Assembly (NCBI RefSeq): GCF_007991455.1
Contig: NZ_BJYJ01000014.1
Location: 62,001-126,000, forward strand
Direction: 5' to 3'
Origin: Chryseobacterium hagamense
GTDB lineage: Bacteria > Bacteroidota > Bacteroidia > Flavobacteriales > Weeksellaceae
DNA length: 64,000 bases
The position numbers were made by a program, and so were the translations under genes. The notes beneath the pieces are model-generated. The model was not told the origin of the DNA. It did no database searches and saw only the letters and a program-made list of their open reading frames with translations. Of the stretch, positions 44,824 to 53,733 are shown in pieces (the first letter of the stretch is position 1; every line of letters begins with the position of its first letter).

Positions 44824-44832
44824 ATCTAACAA

Positions 44833-45699
44833 TTAATATCCGAAAACATCATTAAAGCTAAAAGTTTCGTCAAGCCTTACGCCTTTTTCAGTCATTTTAA
44901 GACTGGCCAGCTCGTTATGGGCATCATGTTCGAAAAATAACAGGTATTCATTATCCACACACTGCTTCAGGAACTTTCCTTTTTCTTCCATCGTAAGAAG
45001 CGGGCGGGTATCATATCCCATCACATAAACCTGGGGAATATGTCCGGCAGTAGGAATGAGGTCGGCTGCAAAAACAATTGTTTTTTCCTGATATTGAATA
45101 ACAGGCAGCATCTGTTTCTCCGTATGGCCGTCAACAAAGATGACGTCCATCTTAAGATCCGGCGCAAAACCGTAGTTTCCGTTTGCCGGGAGCGGTAAGA
45201 AATTAAGCTGTCCGCTTTCCTGGATCGGGAGGATATTTTCTTTTAGGAAGCTGGCCTTTTCCCTGGCGTTGGGTTCGGTTGCCCATTGCCAGTGGTTTTC
45301 ATTGGTCCAGAAATGGGCATTTTTAAAGGCGGGCCGATAGCCGGTTTTATCGTCATTCCATTCGATGGCACCGCCGCAATGGTCAAAGTGAAGGTGGGTC
45401 AGGAAAACATCGGTAATATCTTCCCTTACAAAACCGTATTTTTTGAGGTTTTTGTCTAAAGTGTCATCGCCCCACAGCGAGTAGTGGCCGAAGAACTTTT
45501 CGTCCTGCTTGTTGCCGAGCCCACAGTCGATGAGGATCAGTTTTTTTCCGTCTTCTATAAGCAGGGAACGGGTTCCCAGCTCAATCAGGTTTCTTTCGTC
45601 TGCAGGATTGGTCTTTTCCCACAGACTCTTCGGGACGACGCCGAACATAGCACCGCCGTCCAGTTTAAATTTCCCACATTGTATCGGATATAGTTTCAT
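44833..45699 (-). CDS. MBL-fold metallo-hydrolase
   Basis: Encodes 288 residues without signal peptide. The metal-binding motif THLHFDHCGG, a downstream Asp/His (FVDGHTEKQ; FAADLIPTAGH) and the overall order match the lactonase-like branch of the metallo-beta-lactamase superfamily (AttM/AiiA relatives). The substrate cannot be assigned; lactone, phosphonate or other ester hydrolysis is possible. It lies directly before coaE and 28 bp after the PaiB-like gene, all on the minus strand. Confidence 0.85.
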   Translation of the reverse strand: MKLYPIQCGKFKLDGGAMFGVVPKSLWEKTNPADERNLIELGTRSLLIEDGKKLILIDCGLGNKQDEKFFGHYSLWGDDTLDKNLKKYGFVREDITDVFLTHLHFDHCGGAIEWNDDKTGYRPAFKNAHFWTNENHWQWATEPNAREKASFLKENILPIQESGQLNFLPLPANGNYGFAPDLKMDVIFVDGHTEKQMLPVIQYQEKTIVFAADLIPTAGHIPQVYVMGYDTRPLLTMEEKGKFLKQCVDNEYLLFFEHDAHNELASLKMTEKGVRLDETFSFNDVFGY

Positions 45700-45727
45700 A
45701 TAATATTAAGTTTCTGTAATGTATTGA

Positions 45728-46336
45728 TTATTCATAATGTTTCATTTTTTCAGCCATCTGCTTTGCATTTTCACCACCCTGTTCCAGATGATCAGTAATG
45801 TTCCGTAAATCATTTTCTTTCCTGTTTTGGGAAAGCTTTTGGGCGATGAAAATTTCAGTAGGGAAAATCTTCATGCCGAAAGCACCTTTCATTTCTTTTT
45901 CCACAAATGCTTTTCCCATATCGTCCAGCATCACCGGACATTGCTGGTTTTTTTCGTATTTGGCGGTAAGTTTGTCCAGATGATGATACAGTTCATCATG
46001 ATTCATCAGTTCTACCTTTCCATAAACCTGCACGGCTTCATAATTCCAGGTGGAAACATTGATATGGTCGTACCAGCTGCTTGAAATATAAGCATGGGCG
46101 CCCAGAAAATCACAAAGCACTTCACTTCCGTTTTTCAGGAGTTTTGCCTGCGGATTGGCCCTGGAAATATGGGTTTCGATATACCTGTTTTCCGGGTCGT
46201 CTTCATTCAGGATCATCATCGAATGGGTGGCCCGGATTTTTTCTCCGGAGGAAATTAATAAAGCAAATGCATTTTCCCGGATAATATCTTTCATCAGGTT
46301 CAGGTCTTCACTTTTATATAGTTTGGGTATATACAT
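45728..46336 (-). CDS. PaiB-like FMN-binding protein
   Basis: Encodes 202 residues beginning MYIPKLYKSEDLNLMKDIIRENAFALLIS, the standard start of PaiB proteins. Further conserved segments are THSMMIL, GSEVLCDFLGAHAYISSSWY and VSTWNYEAVQVYGKVEL. Members have an FMN-binding split-barrel fold and were named as negative regulators of sporulation and protease genes in Bacillus; biochemical roles are uncertain. Minus strand, between ruvB and the MBL-fold gene. Confidence 0.88.
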   Translation of the reverse strand: MYIPKLYKSEDLNLMKDIIRENAFALLISSGEKIRATHSMMILNEDDPENRYIETHISRANPQAKLLKNGSEVLCDFLGAHAYISSSWYDHINVSTWNYEAVQVYGKVELMNHDELYHHLDKLTAKYEKNQQCPVMLDDMGKAFVEKEMKGAFGMKIFPTEIFIAQKLSQNRKENDLRNITDHLEQGGENAKQMAEKMKHYE

Positions 46337-46347
46337 GATCCTATTTT

Positions 46348-47370
46348 CTAAAACAGCTCACCCGGATTTCTGGGGACGGCAATATTCAGGTGCTTGTAGG
46401 CTTTTTCCGTTACTTCACGGCCCCTCGGGGTCCTGATGATAAATCCTTCTTGGATGAGGAAAGGTTCATAGACTTCCTCCAGGGTTTCCGGGTTTTCGGC
46501 AATTGAAGTCGCCAAAGCCGAAATGCCTACCGGTTTTCCTTTGAAATTTTCGATCATCACCCGCATGATCTTGTTGTCCATTTCATCAAGGCCGTATTCA
46601 TCTACATTCAATGAATCCAATGCATATTTGGTGATATTGATCTCGATCTCGCCGTTTCCTTTAATTTCGGCAAAATCCCGGACCCTCCGTAGCAATGCAT
46701 TGGCAATCCTCGGGGTTCCGCGGCTTCTGCGGGCAATTTCAATGGCGGCATCTTCATAGATAACTACACCCAGGACCCTGGCGCTCCGGATGATAATCAT
46801 TGATAAGAGCTCAATCGTATAATATTCCAGCCGGCTCTGGATCCCGAACCGGGCCAGCATCGGTTTTGTCAGCATTCCGCTTCTGGTCGTTGCGCCCACC
46901 AGGGTAAAAGGGTTCAGCCCGATCTGCACGCTTCTGGCATTCGGCCCGGTTTCCAGCATGATATCGATCTTGTAATCTTCCATCGCGGAATACAGGTACT
47001 CTTCCACGACCGGCGAAAGCCTGTGGATCTCGTCGATGAAAAGCACGTCGTTTTCCTCAAGGTTGGTAAGCAATCCGGCTAAGCTTCCGGGTTTATCCAA
47101 TACAGGGCCTGAGGTGATCTTGCAGTTGACCCCGAGTTCATTCGCAATAATATTGGCCAGGGTCGTTTTTCCCAGGCCGGGAGGCCCGTGCAGCAGGACA
47201 TGGTCGAGTGCACCGCCGCGCCGTTTGGCCGCCGAGACGAACACTTCAAGGTTGTCCAGTGTTTTCCGCTGCCCTGCAAAATCCTTGAAGCTCTGGGGAC
47301 GGATCTGCTCTTCCTGTGCCAGTTCTTCACGGGAAAAATTGTCTTTGTCTGGATGTAAAAAGTCAGGCAT
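46348..47370 (-). CDS. ruvB: Holliday junction branch migration ATPase RuvB
   Basis: Encodes 340 residues. AAA+ core with Walker [13 protein letters not shown] and Walker [19 protein letters not shown], sensor region [18 protein letters not shown], and the C-terminal winged-helix domain ending [18 protein letters not shown]. With RuvA it drives branch migration of Holliday junctions. It heads a minus-strand run with the PaiB-like, MBL-fold and coaE genes. The start ATG is followed by [20 protein letters not shown], normal for flavobacteria. Confidence 0.96.
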   Translation of the reverse strand: MPDFLHPDKDNFSREELAQEEQIRPQSFKDFAGQRKTLDNLEVFVSAAKRRGGALDHVLLHGPPGLGKTTLANIIANELGVNCKITSGPVLDKPGSLAGLLTNLEENDVLFIDEIHRLSPVVEEYLYSAMEDYKIDIMLETGPNARSVQIGLNPFTLVGATTRSGMLTKPMLARFGIQSRLEYYTIELLSMIIIRSARVLGVVIYEDAAIEIARRSRGTPRIANALLRRVRDFAEIKGNGEIEINITKYALDSLNVDEYGLDEMDNKIMRVMIENFKGKPVGISALATSIAENPETLEEVYEPFLIQEGFIIRTPRGREVTEKAYKHLNIAVPRNPGELF

Positions 47371-47538
47371 TAATTCAATTTCATTTACCGTAAAGATAGC
47401 AAAATTGAGGTTAAGATGAAGAATAATTTCGGGATGGGGTTGAGGGTGAGGTTGGAAGCTGAGCTAAGGCAAAGGTGGATATTAGGCAGGATGTTTTTTT
47501 AGCGTTAACAAGATTGGGATATTTTGAGTATTTTTGAG

Positions 47539-47893
47539 ATGAAGAATAACAAACAACAGATGATAAAAGATTTTACCGGAATGCCATATGGCACAAGCGA
47601 TGGATGCTGCTGAAAGATGTTTCATTTTAAGTGAGCGGCTTCACCATTAGGAAGCTCTGCCGAAAGTATATCTGCGAGCATTACAGGAGGCTTTGGGAGA
47701 AGGACAGCAAAAGATAAAGCGGATTTTACGATATTTCAGTAGGATCTGGCTTTGAAACCGAAAGTCATTTGATATACGGAAACAGTGTTAAATATTTTTC
47801 AGAAAGCGAGTGTTTAGAGATAGAGAATCTGATTCATGATGTAATACACGATTTAAATAAAATTACGAACAGTTTAAATAAGGGGCAGGCTTA
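47539..47893 (+). pseudogene. Decayed four-helix-bundle (S23/IVP) gene with frameshifts
   Basis: From the ATG at 47539 (MKNNKQQMIKDF) the family signature is spread over all three frames: HMAQAMDAAERCFILSERL near 47585-47641, GFGRRTAKDKADF at 47689-47727, and SVGSGFETESHLIYGNSVKY followed by FSESECLEIENLIHDVIHDL at 47736-47860, ending at TAA 47891. The NIAEG core of the family is also eroded (ESISASITG). At least three frame changes are needed, so no functional protein can be made. Intact relatives are small four-helix proteins first seen in 23S rRNA intervening sequences. Purine-rich repeats (TTGAGG-like, 47405-47454) and the inverse pyrimidine-rich stretch (47897-47921) flank it. Confidence 0.8.
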
Positions 47894-47926
47894 ATCTAAA
47901 CCTCAACCTTCACCTTAATCTTATTT

Positions 47927-49150
47927 ATGAAATTAACAGGCCCTTTTAAGCAGGTGGTAACACTTGCCAACCTACCTTTAAGAGGAAAACTTTCAGACGA
48001 TCAGCTTGAAATTATAGCTGAAGGCGGAATTTTAACAGATCAGGATAAAATACTGAAAGTCGGTAATTATAAAGCTTTAAAATCGGAACATCCGGAAGCG
48101 GAAACGGAAGATATAATTGGCGAGCAGGTTGCAATTCCTGCTTTCGTGGATTCCCATACCCATATCTGCTTCGGCGGCAACCGGGCCAATGATTTTGCCA
48201 TGCGCAATGCCGGGAAATCCTATCTTGAAATCGCCGAAAGCGGAGGGGGGATCTGGAGTTCCGTACAGCATACCCGGAAAGCAACGGAAGAAGAACTGCT
48301 GAAAACCCTGCTGGCAAGAATCGACTTTTTACTGGCGCTCGGCATTACGACAATCGAAATAAAAAGCGGTTATGGACTGGATGTGGAAAACGAGCTGAAA
48401 ATGCTCCGCATTATCAAAAAAGCTCAGGAGAGCACAAGGGTAACCCTGGTTCCCACCTGCCTTTCCGCACATTTGAAGCCTAGAGATTTCGAAGAAAGCA
48501 ATCAAGAGTACCTACAATATATTTTAACTGAAATTCTCCCGAAAGTAAAAGAGGAAGATTTGGCCAAAAGGGTGGATATCTTCATCGAGAAATCAGCCTT
48601 CCAGCCGGAAGAAAGCAAAAATTTCCTGCTGAAGGCAAAAGACCTTGGTTTTGACATTACGGTTCATGCCGACCAGTTCACGCCGGGAAGCTCAAGGATT
48701 GCCGTGGAAGTTGGCGCAAAATCTGCAGATCATCTGGAGGCAACCATTGATGAAGACATTGAATTCTTGGCCCAATCGGAAACGGTAGCTACCGCTTTGC
48801 CGGGGGCAAGTTTAGGTTTAGGCGAAAAATTCACACCGGCCAGGAAATTACTGGATGCAGGAGCCATTGTTGCCATTGCCAGTGACTGGAATCCCGGTTC
48901 GGCACCGATGGGAAATTTAATTACCCAGGCTTCGATTCTGGCAACTTTTGAGAAACTGACCACCGCTGAAGTTCTGGCAGGCATCACCTTCCGTTCGGCA
49001 TTTGCACTGGGCCTTGAAAACAGGGGAAAGCTGGAAGCCGGATTTAAAGCCGACTATATAACATTTAAAACCGATAATTTTCAAAACATCCTTTATCATC
49101 AGGGAAGCCTGAAATGCGAACATATCTACATTGGCGGGGTACAAATCTGA
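47927..49150 (+). CDS. hutI: Imidazolonepropionase
   Basis: Encodes 407 residues of the amidohydrolase superfamily. Metal ligands are in DSHTHICFGG, the substrate region in YLEIAESGGGIWSSVQHTRKA and IEIKSGYGLD, and further ligands in VHADQF and ASDWNPGSAP. It opens the imidazolone ring to N-formimidoylglutamate in histidine breakdown. A 73-residue membrane protein overlaps its stop codon and hutG follows, so the order hutI-x-hutG forms an operon. hutH and hutU are not in the window. Confidence 0.95.
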   Translation: MKLTGPFKQVVTLANLPLRGKLSDDQLEIIAEGGILTDQDKILKVGNYKALKSEHPEAETEDIIGEQVAIPAFVDSHTHICFGGNRANDFAMRNAGKSYLEIAESGGGIWSSVQHTRKATEEELLKTLLARIDFLLALGITTIEIKSGYGLDVENELKMLRIIKKAQESTRVTLVPTCLSAHLKPRDFEESNQEYLQYILTEILPKVKEEDLAKRVDIFIEKSAFQPEESKNFLLKAKDLGFDITVHADQFTPGSSRIAVEVGAKSADHLEATIDEDIEFLAQSETVATALPGASLGLGEKFTPARKLLDAGAIVAIASDWNPGSAPMGNLITQASILATFEKLTTAEVLAGITFRSAFALGLENRGKLEAGFKADYITFKTDNFQNILYHQGSLKCEHIYIGGVQI

Positions 49151-49371
49151 TGAGAAAGATTGCCGGTAATTTTATGATGATGGTTGCACTGATGATAGTC
49201 CGGTGTTTTTTGTCAATCCTGCTGATTGTTCAGATTGCCACAAAAAGAGTTGGTCATCCGTCATCTGAAGTCAGGGATGTTTTAATTATACTGATCTGGC
49301 TGGGCGGCGCAGTAGCCATCATTTATTTTTTTATTAAATTTCTCATAAGTATTTACAGATATAAAGACTAA
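49150..49371 (+). CDS. Small two-helix membrane protein in the hut operon
   Basis: Encodes 73 residues from the ATG at 49150, which overlaps the hutI stop codon (TGATG). Two membrane helices: MMMVALMIVRCFLSILLIVQ and DVLIILIWLGGAVAIIYFFI, with a short polar loop. I do not recognise it. Translational coupling to hutI suggests it is expressed with histidine catabolism, but it need not take part. Confidence 0.6.
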   Translation: MRKIAGNFMMMVALMIVRCFLSILLIVQIATKRVGHPSSEVRDVLIILIWLGGAVAIIYFFIKFLISIYRYKD

Positions 49372-49394
49372 CCACATCAAAAAAATAAAATAAT

Positions 49395-50315
49395 ATGAAT
49401 ACCATCTGGCAGGGAAGATTAGACGGGGAAGAGTTGCTTTATCACAGGATATTCCAACGGGTAAAAGAAGAAAACAATTATGATTTTATTTCAACTAAGG
49501 ATTTCGTTTTACATGGTTTTGCCGTGGACGAAGGTGTCAGAAGGAATAAAGGCAGGCAGGGCGCAAAAGACGCTCCGGATATGATCCGTAAAAATATGGC
49601 TAATTTCCCGGTCATCCGTCCGGATTTTTCGCTGCTGGATTTCGGAAATATAACCTGTGAAAACGGAATGCTGGAGGATACCCAGTACGAACTGGCAAAG
49701 AATGTTTCCAAAGTCCTGCTGAAAGGCGGACGGTCTGTGGTGCTGGGTGGCGGACATGAGGTAACGTATGCCCATTATCTGGGATTGAAAACAGCCTTTC
49801 CGGAACAGAAAATAGGGATCATCAACATCGATGCCCATTTTGATAACCGGCAGCCTGAAGACGGAGTAGGTGCAAGCTCGGGAACCGGTTTCTGGCAGAT
49901 TGCCCAGGAAGGAGATATTAATTCCCTGCATATCGGGATCCAGCGAAACTCCAATACCCTGAAATTATTCGATACTGCCCATCATTACAAAATGAAATAC
50001 ATCCTGGCCGACGAGCTTTTCTTCGAGAATCTGCCTTCTATTTATCAGAGAATCGACGATCTTCTGGACAGTGTGGATTATGTATATCTTACGGTCTGCA
50101 TGGATGTTTTTAATGCTTCGATCGCACCCGGGGTTTCGGCTTCGGCTTATAATGGAATCTTTGCCGATGCGGCATTTATGCATCTTTACAGGCATATCCT
50201 GAAAAGTGAAAAACTGCTGGCGCTGGATGTGGCTGAAGTAAATCCTGTGTATGACATTCAGGAAAGAACGGCAAGGCTTGCTGCTACTTTAGTGAATGAA
50301 TGGTTTATTGTTTAA
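49395..50315 (+). CDS. hutG: Formimidoylglutamase (arginase-superfamily)
   Basis: Encodes 306 residues. Manganese-binding motifs of the arginase/ureohydrolase fold are visible: GGGHEVTYAH, NIDAHFDNR, and CMDVFNASIAPGVSA. In the last motif the usual DxD reads CxD, so one expected ligand is replaced by Cys. It hydrolyses N-formimidoyl-L-glutamate to glutamate and formamide, the last step of one histidine degradation route. The neighbour hutI supports this over agmatinase or arginase. Confidence 0.9.
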   Translation: MNTIWQGRLDGEELLYHRIFQRVKEENNYDFISTKDFVLHGFAVDEGVRRNKGRQGAKDAPDMIRKNMANFPVIRPDFSLLDFGNITCENGMLEDTQYELAKNVSKVLLKGGRSVVLGGGHEVTYAHYLGLKTAFPEQKIGIINIDAHFDNRQPEDGVGASSGTGFWQIAQEGDINSLHIGIQRNSNTLKLFDTAHHYKMKYILADELFFENLPSIYQRIDDLLDSVDYVYLTVCMDVFNASIAPGVSASAYNGIFADAAFMHLYRHILKSEKLLALDVAEVNPVYDIQERTARLAATLVNEWFIV

Positions 50316-50370
50316 CCAATGCAAAATAATAGTCTGATAGAAAAAATCACTATTTTATTCAATTCCAAGG

Positions 50371-50383
50371 AACAAAGTTTGTT
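50371..50383. promoter_or_regulatory. Short palindrome between hutG and the aldehyde dehydrogenase gene
   Basis: AACAAAGTTTGTT is a perfect 6-1-6 palindrome 72 bp before the dehydrogenase start. It could be an operator; in A+T-rich intergenic DNA it may also be chance. Confidence 0.25.
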
Positions 50384-50454
50384 GCTTACAAAATGCTTTT
50401 AACGGAGCGATAATTAGATCCGGCAGGACCGGATTTAAAAACAGAAATTATATT

Positions 50455-51747
50455 ATGGAACAATCAATTGAAAATAAACTTATCAAAGCGGATAAGGCAT
50501 TTTCAGAATGGAAAAAGGTACCATTCGAAGACAGACAAAAACTTATTTCCAAAGCGGCGGAACTTCTGAAGAACAACGCGGAAAAATTCGGTACGATCAT
50601 TACCAAAGAAATGAACAAACCCATTGCCCAGTCGATGGCTGAGGTGGAGAAGTGCGCCTTAATGATGAATTATTACGCTGATGCGGAAAATATTTTAAAA
50701 CCTGAACACATCGATTCCCAATATGCTTATTCCGAAATTCATTATGTTCCGAAAGGGGTGATCCTGGGCGTTATGCCATGGAATTTCCCATTCTGGCAGG
50801 TACTTCGGTTTGCCGTTCCGGCCATCCTCGCAGGGAATACCGTTGTGCTGAAACATGCTTCCATCTGTTTCGGCAGCGGAAATGCGATCGAGGATGTTCT
50901 TCTGGAAGCCGGTTTTCCGGAAGGGGTATTCCAGAATCTTGAAATCGGGCATAAGGATGTAAAGGAGGTGCTTGAGCATAAGGCCGTTGCCGGCGTAAGC
51001 CTTACCGGAAGCGAGAAGGCCGGAGCCGAAGTGGCTTCCATTGCCGGACAGAACATCAAAAAGTCCTTATTGGAACTCGGCGGCAGTGATGCCTTCATCG
51101 TGCTGGATGATGCCAACCTGGATGAAGCTGCAAAAGTAGGCGCATTGGCCCGACTACAGAACTGCGGACAAACCTGTGTGGCGGCTAAAAGATTCATCAT
51201 CGATGAAAAAATAGAAGACGCCTTCCTTCCGAAATTTATCGAAGAATATAAAAAATTCGTTCCGGCGGATCCGATGGATAAGGAAACGAAAATTGCCGGA
51301 ATGGCACGGCCCGACCTGGCGGATGACCTGGAAAAGCAGTTTGAGAAAGCTTTGGAACATGGAGCAGAAATTATTCTTCCGTTGGAAAGGATTTCCGATA
51401 ACGAATTTAAACCCGGTCTGATCCGTGTAAAAGAAGGCAATCCTATCCTTCAGGAAGAGCTTTTCGGCCCTCTTGGAATGATAATGATCGCCAGGGATGA
51501 TGAAGAAGCTTTACAAATGGCCAACCATATCCCGTTCGGTCTTTCCAATTCCGTCTGGACCCAAGATAAAACCCGGCAGTTGTTTTTTATCGAAAACCTG
51601 GAATCCGGAACGGTAAACATTAATAGGATGACCAGCTCCGATCCGCGTTTCCCATTTGGCGGAACCAAGACTTCGGGGTACGGAACCGAGCTTTCTTTAT
51701 TGGCATTGAGGGAATTTGTGACGGCAAAGACGATCGTCGGGAATTAA
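50455..51747 (+). CDS. NAD(P)-dependent aldehyde dehydrogenase (succinate-semialdehyde type)
   Basis: Encodes 430 residues, shorter than the usual 450-490. Conserved parts are VMPWNFPFWQVLR, the cofactor region GVSLTGSEKAGAEVA, the general-base Glu in LLELGGSDAFIVL, the catalytic Cys in NCGQTCVAAKR, and the C-terminal FGGTKTSGYGTEL. It oxidises an aldehyde, perhaps succinate semialdehyde, to the acid. The gene is alone between hutG and a shared terminator; a link to amino-acid breakdown is possible. Exact substrate is not readable. Confidence 0.88.
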   Translation: MEQSIENKLIKADKAFSEWKKVPFEDRQKLISKAAELLKNNAEKFGTIITKEMNKPIAQSMAEVEKCALMMNYYADAENILKPEHIDSQYAYSEIHYVPKGVILGVMPWNFPFWQVLRFAVPAILAGNTVVLKHASICFGSGNAIEDVLLEAGFPEGVFQNLEIGHKDVKEVLEHKAVAGVSLTGSEKAGAEVASIAGQNIKKSLLELGGSDAFIVLDDANLDEAAKVGALARLQNCGQTCVAAKRFIIDEKIEDAFLPKFIEEYKKFVPADPMDKETKIAGMARPDLADDLEKQFEKALEHGAEIILPLERISDNEFKPGLIRVKEGNPILQEELFGPLGMIMIARDDEEALQMANHIPFGLSNSVWTQDKTRQLFFIENLESGTVNINRMTSSDPRFPFGGTKTSGYGTELSLLALREFVTAKTIVGN

Positions 51748-51770
51748 TTTAAAGAATCATTATTAAACAT

Positions 51771-51797
51771 AAAAACTCCCGGATTTCCGGGAGTTTT
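51771..51797. terminator. Bidirectional terminator between the aldehyde dehydrogenase gene and pyk
   Basis: AAAAACTCCCGG and CCGGGAGTTTT form an 11-bp stem with a 4-nt loop between convergent genes, with A/T runs on both sides. Confidence 0.88.
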
Positions 51798-51821
51798 GTA
51801 TTTGTAAAAGGTTTAGTTCAA

Positions 51822-53267
51822 TTAAACCGTTGTCAGTCTTAACGTATTTGTTTTTCCTCCTTCGTAAGATGGAGTCGCATTGATATTGATTACGAAATCT
51901 CCTGCTTCAATATACCCGTAGTTGTGGGTGAGCATATTCACCTGGATAATCGTTTCATCAGTGGACTTCTTCATGTCGTAGTAATAGGCGTGAACACCCC
52001 AGAGAAGGTTCAGCATGGTGATGACCCTTTTGTTACCGCTGTATACGATGATGTGGGAATTCGGACGGTGTGCTGAAAGCTGGAACGCCGTATATCCTGA
52101 GCTGGTTAATGTAACAATTGCGGAAACATTGGTTGTTTTTGCAATTCTTACAGCTGCAAGACACACCCTGTTGGTAATGAACCTTTCGTCGATGCAGTTG
52201 AAGTCTTTTTCAATCGGCTCGTTCTTATGCTGGTAAAAATGGGTAGTTTCGATATTTTTCACGATTTTCGCCATGTTTTCAACTACCTGCACCGGATACC
52301 TTCCCACGGAAGTTTCCCCGGAAAGCATAACGGCATCCGCTCCGTCCAGTACCGAGTTGGCAACGTCGTTTACTTCCGCTCTCGTTGGTGTTAAGCTGTT
52401 GATCATCGTTTCCATCATCTGGGTCGCGATAATTACCGGCTTGGAATAGAATCTTGCCTTTTCTACCAAGGTTTTCTGGATAGCGGGAACTTCTTCCATC
52501 GGAACCTCAACACCTAAATCTCCACGCGCCACCATCAGCCCGTCGCATTCCAAAAGAATTTCGTCGATATTTTTTACACCTTCCGGCTTTTCGATTTTTG
52601 CGATGATCGGGGTTTTCAATTTCCCGTTCGGATGTTTGGAGATCAGTTCTTTAAGATCGATGATATCCTGGGCGTGACGAACGAAAGACAGGGCGATCCA
52701 GTCCACTTCCTGATCAAGCATGAAGTTGGCATCCTGGATGTCCTTTTCCGTTAAAGCGGGAAGGGAAACATTGGTGTTCGGAAGGTTAACTCCTTTTTTA
52801 GAACTCAGCGGTCCTCCCTGGATGGTTTTTGCTTTTACGGTATCGGTAAGGTTGGTTTCCATTACTTCCAATACCAGTTTTCCGTCATCAATCAGGATTC
52901 TTTCCCCGACTTTTACGTCCTGTGGAAACTGCTGGTACGTCATGTACACCTTTGTAGAATCGCCTTCGATCTTTTCGTTGGTAAAAGTAAGGATATCTCC
53001 CGGATTAAGGTAAGAACCTTCCTTTACAACCCCTACCCGTAATTTAGGGCCCTGTAAATCCCCTAAAATTCCGACGGAGAAGCCGTATTCTTTGTTGAGT
53101 TCTCTGATAATGTCGATATTTGAACGAACTAAGTCGTAGTCAGCGTGTGAAAAATTGATTCTGAAAATGTCAACACCTGCTTTCATTAACCCTAACATTA
53201 CTTCCTTCGACGATGAAGCCGGACCGAGTGTTGCGATGATTTTTGTCTTCTTTAAATACTTATTCAT
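51822..53267 (-). CDS. pyk: Pyruvate kinase
   Basis: Encodes 481 residues. TKIIATLGPASSS at the start, FSHADYDLV, the catalytic lysine region KIEKPEGV, the family signature LMVARGDLGVEVPMEEVPAIQK, and DGADAVMLSGETSVGRYPV. It converts phosphoenolpyruvate and ADP to pyruvate and ATP. It is the last gene of the minus-strand run acpP-fabF-rnc-IPExxxVDY-pyk and overlaps the IPExxxVDY gene by 8 bp. Confidence 0.96.
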   Translation of the reverse strand: MNKYLKKTKIIATLGPASSSKEVMLGLMKAGVDIFRINFSHADYDLVRSNIDIIRELNKEYGFSVGILGDLQGPKLRVGVVKEGSYLNPGDILTFTNEKIEGDSTKVYMTYQQFPQDVKVGERILIDDGKLVLEVMETNLTDTVKAKTIQGGPLSSKKGVNLPNTNVSLPALTEKDIQDANFMLDQEVDWIALSFVRHAQDIIDLKELISKHPNGKLKTPIIAKIEKPEGVKNIDEILLECDGLMVARGDLGVEVPMEEVPAIQKTLVEKARFYSKPVIIATQMMETMINSLTPTRAEVNDVANSVLDGADAVMLSGETSVGRYPVQVVENMAKIVKNIETTHFYQHKNEPIEKDFNCIDERFITNRVCLAAVRIAKTTNVSAIVTLTSSGYTAFQLSAHRPNSHIIVYSGNKRVITMLNLLWGVHAYYYDMKKSTDETIIQVNMLTHNYGYIEAGDFVININATPSYEGGKTNTLRLTTV

Positions 53268-53733
53268 AATACTGGATAATTTGATAAAGTTCTTCTTCAG
53301 AACCTAATGTATAATCTTGAATCGGAAAAACAAGATTTTCAGGGAGCAAAATTACGGAAAAATCAGGAAACTGTTCCGAACTGTGCAAAATATATTGTAC
53401 TTCTACCTGATTATTTAATAAAAATTTAATGTTATCTTCTTCCGAAAAAAGTTCGGTCGGTAATTTCTTTTGTCTACTCTCTGAAGATTTATTGGAAATA
53501 AAAGTAAAACACGTCCTGGTAAACTTGTGGTACGCTTCAAATCTCGGAAAGTGGTAATCGAAAAATTCCCCGTTCAGGATAAAGTCTTCGATCCTTCTGA
53601 ACTTAAGGCCGTTGATTTGGTTGACTCTGAAGAAAAACTCATGATCGGGGATATGCTTTGCCAATCTTACCAGTCCGATGGTAATATTTTCAAATTCGGT
53701 ATCGTCCAGGTCATAGAGTTTTTGGATTTCCAA
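53260..53733 (-). CDS. IPExxxVDY family protein
   Basis: Encodes 157 residues from a TTG start at 53733 (MEIQKLYDLDDTEFENITIG); no ATG is available near. The family-naming motif region reads IPDHEFFFRVNQ, and the position between rnc and pyk is characteristic for flavobacteria. Soluble, acidic, function unknown. The gene overlaps the end of rnc by 23 bp and the start of pyk by 8 bp, so translation of all three is probably coupled. Confidence 0.82.
   Translation of the reverse strand: MEIQKLYDLDDTEFENITIGLVRLAKHIPDHEFFFRVNQINGLKFRRIEDFILNGEFFDYHFPRFEAYHKFTRTCFTFISNKSSESRQKKLPTELFSEEDNIKFLLNNQVEVQYILHSSEQFPDFSVILLPENLVFPIQDYTLGSEEELYQIIQYYE

Noticed and set aside
50742..51440. A 232-codon minus-strand ORF opposite the aldehyde dehydrogenase gene
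   Set aside because: Ser/Arg/Pro-rich translation typical of an antisense shadow; the plus strand carries the catalytic motifs.
52720..53013. A 97-codon plus-strand ORF opposite pyk
   Set aside because: Antisense to conserved pyruvate kinase sequence; Ser/Val-rich shadow translation.
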